From Branchiostoma floridae (Eukaryota > Chordata > Leptocardii > Amphioxiformes > Branchiostomatidae): a stretch of 60,000 nucleotides of DNA. The first letter of the stretch is position 1. Each line of letters begins with the position of its first letter. This document shows positions 32,701 through 42,748 of this stretch, piece after piece. The translations under genes and the position numbers were made by a program. The notes beneath the pieces are model-generated. The model was given only the letters and a program-made list of their open reading frames with translations. It was not told where the DNA came from and did no database searches. Location of the stretch: contig NC_049987.1 in NCBI RefSeq assembly GCF_000003815.2, positions 10,958,714 to 11,018,713 on the forward strand, in the 5' to 3' direction.

Positions 32701-35700
32701 CCCCCCCCCCCCCCACCCCCCCCCTAAGTCGACATTACTGCCATAGTGAGCATGCCATGTTGGATAACGTCATTCTTAAACCAGTCAACAACAAACTTTG
32801 TCACTTCCTGACAGGTCGCTCAAGTGCACCCCACTCAGCAGAACTGTAGCGGAAGGGCACGCTCTCCTTATTTACCCCATAACACTGACATCCTTTTACC
32901 CGTTCAGAGTCAGTGTTCATCGATCAGTGTGGCGTTAAAGAGCGGCGTTTGTCCAAAAAAGGCTATCGTTAAATACGATGGCAAAATTCCTTTACTACCA
33001 CTAAGACTTTTATATGACAAAACATGAGCTACGATTTGTAACCGAAAACACGGGTTTTCCAGGCCTTTACTCACATTTCGGACAACAACGGAAAGTTGAA
33101 TGCTCCCTGGTCTATACTGTAGATCATGTTCTCGTGTAGAGTCCTGGGAAAGAGAAATAGAACTACGATAAGTGTTTTGCATTCCAACGTCGTTTCTGTC
33201 AGCAGCGACGCGGTATATCGTTCAAGTTAGCATTGTGACTACTCGCAAACGATTTATACATAAAGGAAAACATCGAGACAAACCAATAGCTAAACATGTG
33301 GTATAGGGTGCAAAAACTGCATTGCAAATACAAAGTATGAGAAATATTTCTGTCTTTGATAATTCGTAAAACATGCAAATTTTGTATACAGGGATGTATC
33401 AGAATGTACTCACAGTCTGGAGAGTGAGTCCAGTCCTATAAACGTGTTAGCAGAGATGTGAGTGATGTTGTTGTCGTGTAGAAACCTTTAGGATAAATAA
33501 AGTCAATGGGAAACTGATTTAGAAGTGTAACGGACAAGAGACCTGGTTTCATAGAACTAACATAACATAATACTAGTATGTACATAGCTCAAATGTACTT
33601 CATTGTCCCAGGCAGCAGTCACTTGGAGATAGCTTTACATGACACCATATTGTACCGTCAATAACACAGGTCAAGTCATCTACACACTCATCATTTCTTT
33701 GCCTTTATCAGTGATTCAATAGACAATGACATTTACTTAACATAGAATTGCTTAATATATAATCAATACGTATTTGAATTTGTAAGAATTTGTAATATTA
33801 TTTTATGAATCTCCGATGTCATCTCTCTTATGCCCCCTCACATCAGGCGAAAATCGATCGGACGACGAGTCTGCGAGCTCTAAATTACGAGGAGGCATGA
33901 CCCTGATGCCGACGAAGAAATGGCAGAGTCACACCCCCCCCCCGCTTCCCTTCAGGGTCATACCTCCTCGTAATTTAGAGCTTGCAGACTCGTCGTCCGA
34001 TCGATTTTCTCCTAATGTGAGGGGGGGGGGGGGGTTAAAGAGTCTATGACCGGCCAAACTATGACCGACTCTATACTAAGGCATGACCGCTCTGCGAATA
34101 CTTTGATTAAATCTCCTTGGTCAAAACGAATATATTTACACTTTGTGTGTTTTGCTGTTTTTTCAGTCATACTTTTACCGCGTGTATGTTATTCTGATTA
34201 TGAAGTCAATGATTACACAGCCAGGTCGCAGTGACATGGCAGCGCGATTGCCGTCTAATAGAAAGGGTACCATAGCCACCGCCTAGTATTGTGCACAACC
34301 TCTCCGTGACCTTAGGTTACCCGAAGGTTGAACCGCATTCATCCACAATACTGTTTTCCATCCGGGCTCTTTTCAATACGGTTACCAAGGCAACTAACAT
34401 CAGACCCCCATCCATGCGGATGACGCATGCCCCGTGGATACAACTCTTTGTTCTCACAGCACGAAAACCTTGAGAAAAACACAAGCGCCTTCTGACGTCG
34501 CTAGTCGAGAAAAGAACTCGAGGGAATGTTATTGTTGATGTGTGGAACGTACTTGATGGATGTTCAATTTCCTGTGTGTCTACGAATTTGTGTATTTCTC
34601 AGAAACAGCGTACGCACGAATGGAGTAGTCTTAAACTTTCTCCTTCCGCTGCCTTCCCACGGGGGTCTCATGACGTTCATACCCCATTAGCTGAGCTATC
34701 CTCCATTTACCGTATATCCTTCATCAAATCTATCCCAACCAAAGTAGAGGCAATCGCGTTTCATGTGCCTGTATGAAACTTCATGGTTCAAACTCCCGAT
34801 CCATTTTACTTTGCTAATGACCAAAGTTAATGTCAAGCTCACCGTGCAACTTTCATTGAGACTGACGGAAAAGACGTCAAAACAACGGTTTGACATTTCA
34901 ACGTGCACGTGTAGTCTTACAGATTCTATTGAACACCGTATGTATTAATTACAAACTACAGATCTCACTTAGTACAACTTGTGTGCACTGCACGTAATGT
35001 TCTGTGGTATTTGATGACTGACAATGTTGGAAATATTGATACTAATAATTGTTGTCTATGTAATTATAAACGCACTACATTCACATACATACCTCATAAA
35101 ATCACACATACATTTACATATAACTCATATATATATATATATATATTATATAAAATATATTATCATATTTTCGTGTATAAAAGAATATATGAAAAGGAAT
35201 ATACATGTGAATCGCAATCTAATTAAACATACTTACAGGACTTCACAGTTTATAAGCCCTTCGAAAGCGCCGTCTTCGATACTTGTTATCATGTTCTGTT
35301 GTAAGTATCTGTAAGAAAATGATCGCAAGAGTTTGAAAAGATTGTTTTAAAAGACTTTGAAATTTTACTTACTAATATGGTAAGGTATAAGTGTAGTAGA
35401 CCTACGTAGATATAATCACTATTCTTATTTATGACCCAATTCAGAATGTCACCCTTACATAATTACTTATAGGTTCTTATACGGCAATTACAAGCCATTA
35501 CATGGATACTGAATCAACTTCATGCAATGCAGTAAATACAAAGAATCACCAAGAAAACATACAGTGATTTTCCGTAAAGGTTTTGAAATAATTTTTAAAT
35601 GTGTGTGATGCCGCATAAGCTTTATGTGAAACTTCAATATGAGATAATAAAATAGTATGTGTGTTGCCATTTCCGTAACAGCTTGTCGTCTCAATTGTAT

Positions 35701-37852
35701 TAGATTTGAACAATATACTGGTTTCATTTAAATGTACATGTGTTACGATGTCTTCAAACCACAAGAAGTTGATAAAGGAGTTTCTCCTACTCACATGGCT
35801 CTCATGTTGGTGAGGTGGGAGAAAATGCCGCCTGGCACAGATGTCAAACGGTTCATCCCCAAACCTCTGCAGAATGAATAAAATGTCATACTTTTTTCAA
35901 CAAATGATAACATAATGCATGTGTGTTAAAACTAAAACTGTGTTTCGCTTACTTTCTTGTCAAAAACCTTTATGACAGAAATTAATTATCAATGTTCATT
36001 GTAGCGACAAAGGTTTGCGTCAAGGCCTTCTCAAATTCATCGAAGGCACGTGTTTTGCCCCCTGCTGTGTGTATGTCCTTTTGTATGGAATATGTTTTGT
36101 GTTACAAGAACATATTAGATTCAATTATCATCTCTAGGTAAATCAAGTACATTTCGTTTGGATTCTTTTACAAATTACAACTAAAGAATGCTTACAATTA
36201 CATTTTGTAACGTTCATTTTTTCTCAGTGGAATATGATATTTTTATGGTAAGTGTTGAATCAATTAGTGAGTTCCCCCCCCCCCCCCCTCCCTAGTACCA
36301 ACGTGACTCGAGAATCGACACCTGTTATCGGGACATTCCCGACTTGCTTCGTACCAAACACCTGTCAATCACACTCACCTCGCCTTATTACTACAAACAA
36401 GCGTTTAAGCATGTGTAAACTCAGCTGCCAACGATCAGCACCCTCTTAATGGTCGGTACGGTATCTGCAGCTAAAGGTGGGGCACTTGGGGCACCGGTGC
36501 GCCACTACGGGGTTCGAAAGATTACTTAACGAATTTCAGAGACAAAGATATAATTACTATAAATAGAAAGTTCATTTGTGCTGGTAGAAGTCGTTCTTGC
36601 ACTAGTTTTACTGTAATATCCAACACAAAAGTTGGACTCACCAATTTTCGACAAAGATTGGTGCTGTTTAGTCAAATATTTGGGTGAGTCCAATTGTCTT
36701 AGGTTTCGTGTATTTTGTTGTCTTTTCAGTCATACTTTTACATATTACGCAATATCCAAATTATTTTTAAAAATCGGCGAAAATAACACAGCAGTGTCGC
36801 AGTGGGCGAACTCCACAGTGACGCACCGGTGCCACAAGTGCAATAACATGCCACTTTCATAAAGAGCGACCTGGTCGGAATTACCATTACAGAGATATAG
36901 AAAATCCTCTGTATGCTTCTTTGTGTGCAGTTTTGTAAAAGTTTCATTCTGCCAAAACCGTCCCTCAGTTGACCAACCCTTTTTACATCGTAGGACACTA
37001 CTATTTTTGTGAAGTCGTCTGGGTTTAATTTCATGACAGTGAGTAGGTTGTTCTCGCCTCACGACTCAGCGTTAAATCCAAACCATGAATACCGCTTCTC
37101 TCTTTTTTTCAAACCTGCCGTGTTACTTTCCAGACGACTCGTCTAACCTTTGGAAAATCTGAATCACAGTATCGGTTTCTTTCTTTGTCTGGTTTTGGCG
37201 ACGACCCCAATTCTAGTGCTACATGTATTTCACAGCAGACAGCCAGTACTAAGTTTGGTCTTTTCTGGAATAGGTTGACTGTATATGTATATTCAACGAC
37301 TTAGAATTATCGCTGCGAAAAGCCACAGCAATGCTCACAAATACTGTTACTAAAATATATAAAAAAATTTTTATACCAACATGCTACTATTCTGACATCC
37401 CCTTCTCTAGCCTACATAAAGGGTCGTTTTAGATTAGGTCAGAATTGTCGATTTATAAGTGTTCCAAAGAACCAACATATAGAAGCATTTACATACCAGT
37501 ACAGAGGTCGTGGTACTTCCCATGCCCTTTCAGCAAACAGTATACTGTTTTCACTCTTTTAGGCAACTAACTTAGAGATATGTATACCAAACTTATATCT
37601 CGTAAGAACGGTCGACGTCTATGGATAGTAATGAAAGGAGGTGAATACGTTCGATACTTACAGGGTAACGGTGTTGTCTGGAATTCCATCAGGAATCTCA
37701 GAGAGGGATCTCCCCTGGCAGTTAGTAATGTACTGTCCCGGCTGAGGCTGAGCACAGATACAAGCTTCCAGGCAGCCTGTTGCTGTTTTCCATAAAAACA
37801 ACAAGACAACAAGACTTCCCAGCCATGTCCGTGGTGTTCTCTCAATCCACAT
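21721..37852 (-). CDS. Adhesion GPCR with LRR, C-type lectin, HormR, GAIN/GPS and 7TM
   Basis: 26 coding exons on -: 37852-37662, 35866-35795, 35308-35237, 33485-33414, 33143-33075, 32048-31879, 31540-31367, 31240-31102, 30954-30881, 30566-30431, 30105-29922, 29714-29408, 28903-28678, 28331-28154, 27783-27634, 27099-26935, 26428-26279, 25855-25728, 25257-25124, 24645-24511, 24360-24291, 24069-23937, 23547-23397, 23042-22941, 22134-22048, 21833-21721. All borders are AG/GT with matching phases; the sum is 3582 bases, 1193 residues plus TAA. It is a surface receptor. The GPS is intact, so autoproteolysis and a tethered agonist are expected. By eye the 7TM resembles the ADGRG group ([33 protein letters not shown]). 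The ligand is unknown. Confidence 0.92.
22941..25855 (-). CDS. Receptor exons 18-24: seven-transmembrane domain
   Basis: Exon 18 TM1 ([20 protein letters not shown]), exon 19 TM2 ([18 protein letters not shown]), exon 20 TM3 ([20 protein letters not shown]), exon 21 TM4 ([13 protein letters not shown]), exon 22 TM5 ([20 protein letters not shown]), exon 23 TM6 and TM7 start ([28 protein letters not shown]), exon 24 ([20 protein letters not shown]). The class B2 hallmarks GLTWALA and FNSLQG-(L/F)FIFIFHC are intact. Intron positions interrupt TM4 and TM7 as in other adhesion GPCRs. Confidence 0.94.
25496..25657 (-). mobile_element. tRNA-derived SINE, copy 1
   Basis: Reading the minus strand, TGTGGCATAAATGGTAGAGT is an A-box-like tRNA head, followed by a degenerate B box near CGAAAATTCG. 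A core GGGAAAGGGACTTAACACAA with CTTCCTCGCT follows, then GGGTACCTGGC. The core is shared with 54715-54890. It lies in the receptor intron between the TM1 and TM2 exons. Confidence 0.6.
26279..28903 (-). CDS. Receptor exons 13-17: GAIN domain and GPS
   Basis: Exons 28903-28678, 28331-28154, 27783-27634, 27099-26935 and 26428-26279. Helical GAIN-A sequence ([34 protein letters not shown]) is followed by beta-rich GAIN-B ([27 protein letters not shown]). The GPS in exon 17 has C-VWWDM, GCW, C-YC and [10 protein letters not shown]. Cleavage is expected between Leu 836 and Thr 837, with TNFALLM as tethered agonist. All four GPS cysteines and the HLT triad are present. Confidence 0.92.
29408..29714 (-). 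CDS. Receptor exon 12: threonine-rich mucin-like stalk
   Basis: About 60 of its 102 codons form a Thr/Ser/Pro-dense stretch ([34 protein letters not shown]) likely to carry O-glycans, followed by a less biased segment [18 protein letters not shown] leading toward GAIN. A long (GAT)n tract on the gene strand lies 27 bases upstream of its acceptor. Confidence 0.88.
29741..29793. repeat. (ATC)n microsatellite
   Basis: About 17 uninterrupted ATC units (GAT on the gene strand) in the receptor intron just upstream of exon 12. An apparent polyhistidine frame here is an artefact of the repeat. Confidence 0.95.
29922..30566 (-). CDS. Receptor exons 10-11: hormone-receptor (HormR) domain and stalk start
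   Basis: Exon 10 (30566-30431) gives [20 protein letters not shown], then AELDCPHTI and ASRYC. Exon 11 (30105-29922) continues [15 protein letters not shown], then Thr/Pro-rich sequence. The CP...G.(F/Y).WP.T..G..A...CP......A.R.C....W..P....C order is that of HormR/HRM domains in adhesion and secretin GPCRs. Exon 11 ends at a poor donor, GTTGGT. Confidence 0.8.
30236..30346. repeat. GTGAGT/GAGT simple repeat
   Basis: GTGAGTGAGTGAGT-type tract in the intron between receptor exons 10 and 11. On + it contains many GTGAGT donor look-alikes, but the gene is on -, so these are not used. Confidence 0.85.
30881..31540 (-). CDS. Receptor exons 7-9: C-type lectin-like domain
   Basis: Exons 31540-31367, 31240-31102 and 30954-30881 encode [66 protein letters not shown], and a final C...YIC. 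This is a full CTLD with the long-form N-terminal Cys pair. The carbohydrate-site motif is QPD, which in classical lectins favours galactose; the usual WND reads LDD, so calcium binding is uncertain. The module is bounded by phase-1 introns on both sides (residues about 215-344). Confidence 0.9.
31695..31771. mobile_element. Small hairpin MITE with 9-bp target duplication
   Basis: Arms TAGCCTGG(G)TAC(T/C)ATCC and TATTTCTACCGGGGC are inverted around a 14-base loop, flanked on both sides by the direct repeat TGCATAGAC (31686-31694, 31772-31780). The 9-bp duplication is of Mutator-like length. It lies in the intron between the LRRCT and CTLD exons of the receptor. Confidence 0.75.
31879..32048 (-). 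CDS. Receptor exon 6: LRR C-terminal cap
   Basis: It encodes [19 protein letters not shown], then [16 protein letters not shown] and FVCP, the CxC...C...C pattern of an LRRCT cap. It starts after a phase-2 intron and ends in phase 1 (GTAAGT). Confidence 0.9.
33075..35866 (-). CDS. Receptor exons 2-5: four leucine-rich repeats
   Basis: Four exons of 72, 72, 72 and 69 bases, all starting and ending in phase 2, each encoding one [59 protein letters not shown] and [17 protein letters not shown]. The one-repeat-per-exon layout allows repeat gain or loss without frame change. Protein residues are about 64-158. Confidence 0.92.
33833..34034. repeat. Foldback element with 74-bp arms
   Basis: Left arm 33833-33906 and right arm about 33952-34027 are nearly perfect inverted copies (TCGGACGACGAGTCTGCGAG, CTCTAAATTACGAGGAGG, ATGACCCTGA) around a 45-base C-rich loop, with poly-G at the right edge. 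It is in the receptor intron between LRR exons 3 and 4. No target duplication could be fixed because of the G/C runs. Confidence 0.75.
36482..36841. repeat. Inverted-repeat element, about 34-bp arms
   Basis: GCACTTGGGGCACCGGTGCG at the left and, reversed, GCACTTGTGGCACCGGTGCG at the right. Pairing continues through CACT and GTTCG. A nested pair TTGGACTCACCAA / TTGGGTGAGTCCAA lies inside (36630-36697). It is in the first receptor coding intron. Confidence 0.6.
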
Positions 37853-37862
37853 TGCGTTTATA
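37662..37862 (-). CDS. Receptor exon 1: signal peptide and LRR N-terminal cap
   Basis: The acceptor TTCTTTTCAG at 37863 lies just upstream of ATG 37852, so a 5' untranslated exon must exist further right. Residues 1-27 form a signal peptide (hydrophobic core [11 protein letters not shown]). CLEACICAQ...C and LSEIPDGIP form an LRRNT cap. The donor is GTAAGT, phase 2. An in-frame ATG at 37876 would be intronic and is not chosen. Confidence 0.88.
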
Positions 37863-38700
37863 CTGAAAAGAAGCATAAAGAGTAAAGTGTAAGTTATAGC
37901 AAGTCACTTCCTACATGAAAAACGCACATTGTACCGCTTATGAATCCCAGAGTTAAGTTTTGTCGCCTATGAAGGGTAGCCGACTTTGTCACAAGGTCTG
38001 GAGGAGGCACAAAGAAAGAAAATCTATATGGATCAAGCAATTTTTGGCTGTGTCATACTGAACAAGGTATCAGAATCACATTCGTCTTTCTACAGTCTCG
38101 TACCTAGCTTTGAAGTGATTGACATCCACGTTTGACGACTTTCCCCGCTAAACGGTAGATCACGTGTTCCGTAGAGACGACAAAGGACCCAGAAGTTGCA
38201 TCGAAAACAACCGTAAGAATGTTTTCCTGTACTATTTTAGACCTACACTAATTAAGTGCGGTGTTTAGGCTTTCTAAGACGGCCACAATAGCAGCTCACG
38301 CGGTGTCATTTCAGGTAAGCCTCATCACTCAACAAAGGGGCTTTCGCGGTCGACCTGCCCGACAAAGTGGCCACTTTGTAGACCGAGACCCAACAAGCTC
38401 ACCTGCTTTTCTTCTCTTGCGGCGTGGCGCGCAGGAAAGTTTACATTTTTGTGCTCCTGCGTTACCTATAGGAAATCAGGCCATGCAAATACGGATGGGT
38501 TACCGTGAAGGGGGTCAGGTTTACCGTGTGCACGGGGTACACCAGGGGGCAAGCCGGCCGCGGTATTCATCAAGCAAGGCTAGACCTGTTGCCACAATGT
38601 GACACTACAACTCGCTACACCTGCGCGAACAATAGGCCCGCGGATCGTATGCTCACCTGGATGTTTAGCTAGACATTCAAATATTCAATTTATGCTGTTT
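37863..38700 (-). promoter_or_regulatory. Probable 5' untranslated exon and promoter region of the receptor
   Basis: The acceptor just 5' of the receptor ATG implies an upstream untranslated exon. Two good minus-strand donors are visible: GTGAGC at 38402-38397 (after AAGCAG) and GTGAGC at 38656-38651 (after CATCCAG). The 38300-38660 stretch is GC-rich compared with its surroundings, as in a promoter-proximal region. The choice between donors is not possible from sequence. Confidence 0.35.
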
Positions 38701-41262
38701 ATGTTAGCCGGCCTTCCTCCCCAGAGTAAATAGCAAGAATGTCAGGCTAACAAAGAGTTTCCGATGGGGGAATGATTGAAAATCGGAGGCACGCTACCCC
38801 CAGTACCAACTGGTTCTCGGGTGCGATAAATGCTATCCAAACAAACAGAGTCCACACTGTGCAAATAAACAGCAGGATGCGCCCCTGAAAGAACCTGTCG
38901 TCGCCTTTGTGACATCCTAACTTGTAGGTTAAGTTTAATGACTGGGTTTATTGTTATTAAGAGTAGCGAAGTACCAAATGTACTTTGTCAGGTTTATTTT
39001 GGTTTTGTTAAACGATACATAGTCGTACTAATAGAGATTGTGTCCAACCTTTGTAAAATCGTTTTCTTTTAAATGAATCTTGAACCTATTCATTAAATTC
39101 AAAGTAAGTCTTTCTGCTTATATTTCAATACGCACTTTTGAGAGTTTTTCTTTTCTTGCATCCGTAAGTAGATTGTGTATGCTACCTGTTGCTATGGCAA
39201 CGAGTGACGACACACATTTGCCGACGGACAATCGAGAACTATATGCACCGCACCAGGGTGTTTCACAACACGAATTTCGCCTTATAAAAGGGCATTGTTA
39301 TCAACTAAACTAAATCACAGTTTTGTAAAGCTGACTCGTCTTTAGATCAAGAAATATCTACAAGTTTTTACTTCAAACCTTGTCAAAAATATTCGTTTAG
39401 ATCAAACAACCCGACTGTCAAACCGATGAAGAGATAGAGGAAAATTGCGAGTAAATGATAGAACCAGTAAGAGACACATTTTCCGGATAAATCGTTTGCC
39501 AAGGAGGGAAACTATTTGGCATCCTTGATAGTCTGGCCTAGTTATGTGGTCTTTGTGGGGAGGGGGTGGGGCTAGGGCCAGCGTCTGGACTATTCTGTCT
39601 TACAAATTACGCTCTGTTATTGTTTCATTACCATTAATGATTCTATATTGGCTTGGTAGCGAGAGGAAGAAGTTAGAATGGAATTTTGATTAAAAAAAGT
39701 AAAATTGGAAACAGGAACGAAAATGTATCACCAAGTGACCTCCATCGGTAGATCATCATTAGTATAACAATCTTATATATATGTAGCATGCTTTAAAATG
39801 TTGTACCAGAAAGAATGATTATCATTCTTGCGCCGTCAAAAGGCATTCCTATTTCGTATTTCGACACTGGGAGACCGACGGGGATAAGATTGATCAAAAC
39901 GGAACTCTCCATTTACAAATTTTATAGTTCTCTGTCAAAATTTCCTCTTCTTTCTCTCTATCGAGGTACACTGACTACGTTACCCGTCAAAACTACACAA
40001 CTCCTTTGGTGGCAAACAGAAGAAGACAACATTTTGTGATCGAAACTTACCTTTATCAGTCTGCAACCCTGTCAAGTTGAACAGTTAACCGTCTCCAGTT
40101 CCTCTTGAGACAACGACTACATAGAAAGTTGCCGGTACAGTAAAAATCGAGCTAAAAAAATTCGGCTAATCTGTTGACCAACCCGGTCCTACACTTACTT
40201 TTTTCCGCTTTGTAAAGCTAGCTCCAAGACAAGTTTTCAGTCTCGACTCACGCCCAGTTCAAAATGAAGTCCCTTATTCCGACAACTACGAATAAATCCT
40301 GTGTTACTGAATGCAGAGGACAAAGTCACACCCTTCTAAGTCCCCACAGAGTCACATGTATTATCCAGATAAATAAATACATCCTTTTCTTTCCCCCCGT
40401 CACCAATGGTTACGGTGTCGTACAGAGGAGTTCATCTGCATTTCCGTATCTAATGAATACCCACTTGGCAGATGCTTGTGAAGCTATTTTCAGGCCTGTG
40501 CCAGCGGTGGTATTTGCCGCCTATTGTGTTGTGCCGGGGCGTCGCGAGGGGAGGGTGATGCATGGTGGGGAAGAATGTAATATCAGGAACTGTTTTGTAC
40601 TGGTACAGATTCACATGGCCGGTTCTGTTCTTAGGTCACATATCGGTTTGCAGGGTCGCCATCAGTTGCACAATACAAGGTTTTTTTTTATAACCAGAAT
40701 TAAAGCTAGAGCTAAAACGGCAGGAATTGAATCTCATCATCTCTAATGTACTACAGTTCATCCGTGTACGTTTTATTGTGGTCCATTGTCTTGCACTAAT
40801 GGATTACCAGCTTTAAATGGAGTTCACTAGTAGCTACCGGTATGGCTTCCTAGCTCGAAGTAATAGGGCTAAAAATAGCACTTTATACTAAACCGAGTTC
40901 TGTCCGGCTCGGTCCAGTTGCACTTTTATAGCACTTTTACGGCGTTTATCTAGCAGTGATTTCTTTGTTCATCGTATTAAATGAATAGCTATTATAAAAA
41001 CAAGCTGTTTAACGCAAGCTGCGCAGCCAAACAAAGAAGGAACCTTTTCCATTTAACAAACTCATCAATGTTTTCACAATGACAATGCCATCTTTCACGC
41101 ACTCGACAAGCACATCGTCTCCTGGGGCAATATTCTAATGGCATACATTTGTATGACGTAGCTTGAGCTGTGTTCTTCAGCTAGTTCAATCATTATAGAA
41201 GATAATCAAGATGACCCAAATAAAGGCATGAAAGAAAAGGCGAGCAGAAACACTTTATTTGT
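38701..41262. other. Non-coding stretch, no gene supported
   Basis: AT-rich intergenic sequence. The longest frame (40264-40746, +) has no recognisable domain, no usable splice context and ordinary base composition, so it is not called. Confidence 0.5.
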
Positions 41263-41470
41263 ACTCTCCAAGTAGAGGTTCGGCTCCGGTTGTTTTTGAC
41301 GTGTTTTAGGCGTTTTTATCGGGCTTCCAATTCTTTACTGCACAAGATAGAATCATTAAGATTACCCATTTCCACCTTTTTCCTATTCTATGCTCACAGA
41401 ATAGAAAGCCCGATAAAAACAAAAACCCATAAAAACAACAACCGGAGCCAACCTCTGCTTGGAGTGTAGT
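41263..41470. mobile_element. MITE with CTCTCCAAGNAGAGG ends
   Basis: Left arm CTCTCCAAGTAGAGGTTCGG, then CTCCGGTTGTTTTT and GTTTTTATCGGGCTT. The right arm, reversed, gives CACTCCAAGCAGAGGTTGG with CTCCGGTTGTTG and GTTTTTATCGGGCTT. A TA on each side suggests a TA target site. Relatives of one end are at 19067-19100 and 12445-12472. Confidence 0.75.
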
Positions 41471-42059
41471 ATATCTGCTCGTAAAGCATGCATGCCGTTG
41501 ATTATCTAAATGTCCCGGAATATAGCACACGGCCAACAGAGACACTCTTTCAAACGTCCGTCTCTTCATGGAGGTTAAACGGTCTCTCAAACAGCCCATA
41601 GAAAGATCCAGGCCGCTCAAGGGAGGTCTGACACTAGTGATAGGGTAGTAGTGTAAATAGACATATCAAGGAACGGGGCAAACACGGTTTAAAGAGTATC
41701 ACGTTGTGCGCGCTGAAAAGAGACAGAAATATAAGATTCCGTCTCCTTTCTTATGGTCGGACAGGCGGACGCTCTGAGTGTGATAAAACTATGCAATGTA
41801 TCCCCTTAGGTTGGCCGCGAGGGCTTCTTCCTTTGTTGGGTGCATGGGTGGATCAACCCGCCCACGTGTAGAATGTAACGTTATCCTTTACGGCCGCGGA
41901 AAGGGCTGCCTTACTTTATCTCATGTAGTGTTGTTTTAGTTACGTGCACTGATGGAAGAAACGTGTTTTACAATGTCAAAGCACGGCCTATGAAGCATAG
42001 CATTATTAGCAAAGTTGGAAAGATAATATTTAGTAGAAGATGATATACCATACAAAATA

Positions 42060-42086
42060 CCAAGGAGGTTTGATAAAACCTCCTTG
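42060..42086. repeat. Short palindrome CCAAGGAGGTTTGATAAAACCTCCTTG
   Basis: AAGGAGGTTT pairs with AAACCTCCTT across a short GATA loop. It has the same design as the palindrome at 21536-21568. Confidence 0.6.
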
Positions 42087-42608
42087 AAAATACCACCCCA
42101 TACATATATCAAATACAGGTTTTCGACATATCCTCTTTTCTATCAGGCCGAACTAAAATGAGAGCCATCTTCCTTTTACAACTACTTCAGTAGTTTCAAG
42201 CTGTAAATGTAATAGCATATGACCTCGTGTCGACTGTAAAGTTAATGTGTATCATGATCTAACTTGATAAAGCCCGTTACCCGCCTTTTTTGAAGTTACT
42301 TTGTCAAGAGGTGAACCACAAAAATCCCGTGATCTGGTCGCTGTTTTACCTTTGCAAATGAAATATACGAGTTTGTGACAACAATAAAATGAGTTTAACG
42401 TATCGCAATGAAGCATGATCAGTCCGTTCCGTACATGCAGAGAATAACTACAGCAAATCGCATGAAGGAACATCAATTCTAATTCTATTCACATTTCCTA
42501 TATGGCAATTATTGATATGGAGAAACACGCAAACCTGCTATATCCTATACAACATATAGCTGTAGATTTGACGTTACATAAACCAAGGAGATTTTCAACC
42601 TCATTGCA

Positions 42609-42748
42609 TTAACTTTGTAACGTTAGGTATAAAATCCTGTGCCGAATGTAAACTAGTTTCCCGTGGATGATAGAATGGTCTCTGTAAATGCCAGTCGTGA
42701 CGACCTCTCCCTGGGGGCTGTGTTTGATGTATCCTTCACAGTGGAGCT
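42609..42748 (-). CDS. Candidate terminal exon, unknown protein
   Basis: On - an AG (42750-42749) opens a 45-codon frame ending in TAA at 42611-42609: ELHCEGYIKHSPQGEVV, TTGIYRDHSIIHGKLVYIRH, RILYLTLQS. The G.Y...(S/I)I(N/H)GK.VYI....LYL spacing resembles a small domain repeated in many amphioxus proteins, recalled only loosely. The acceptor lacks a pyrimidine tract, no poly(A) signal was found, and no partner exon is known. Confidence 0.22.

Noticed and set aside
40264-40746. 160-codon open frame on +
   Set aside because: No domain, no exon-like composition, no neighbouring exons; length is within chance for this much AT-rich sequence.
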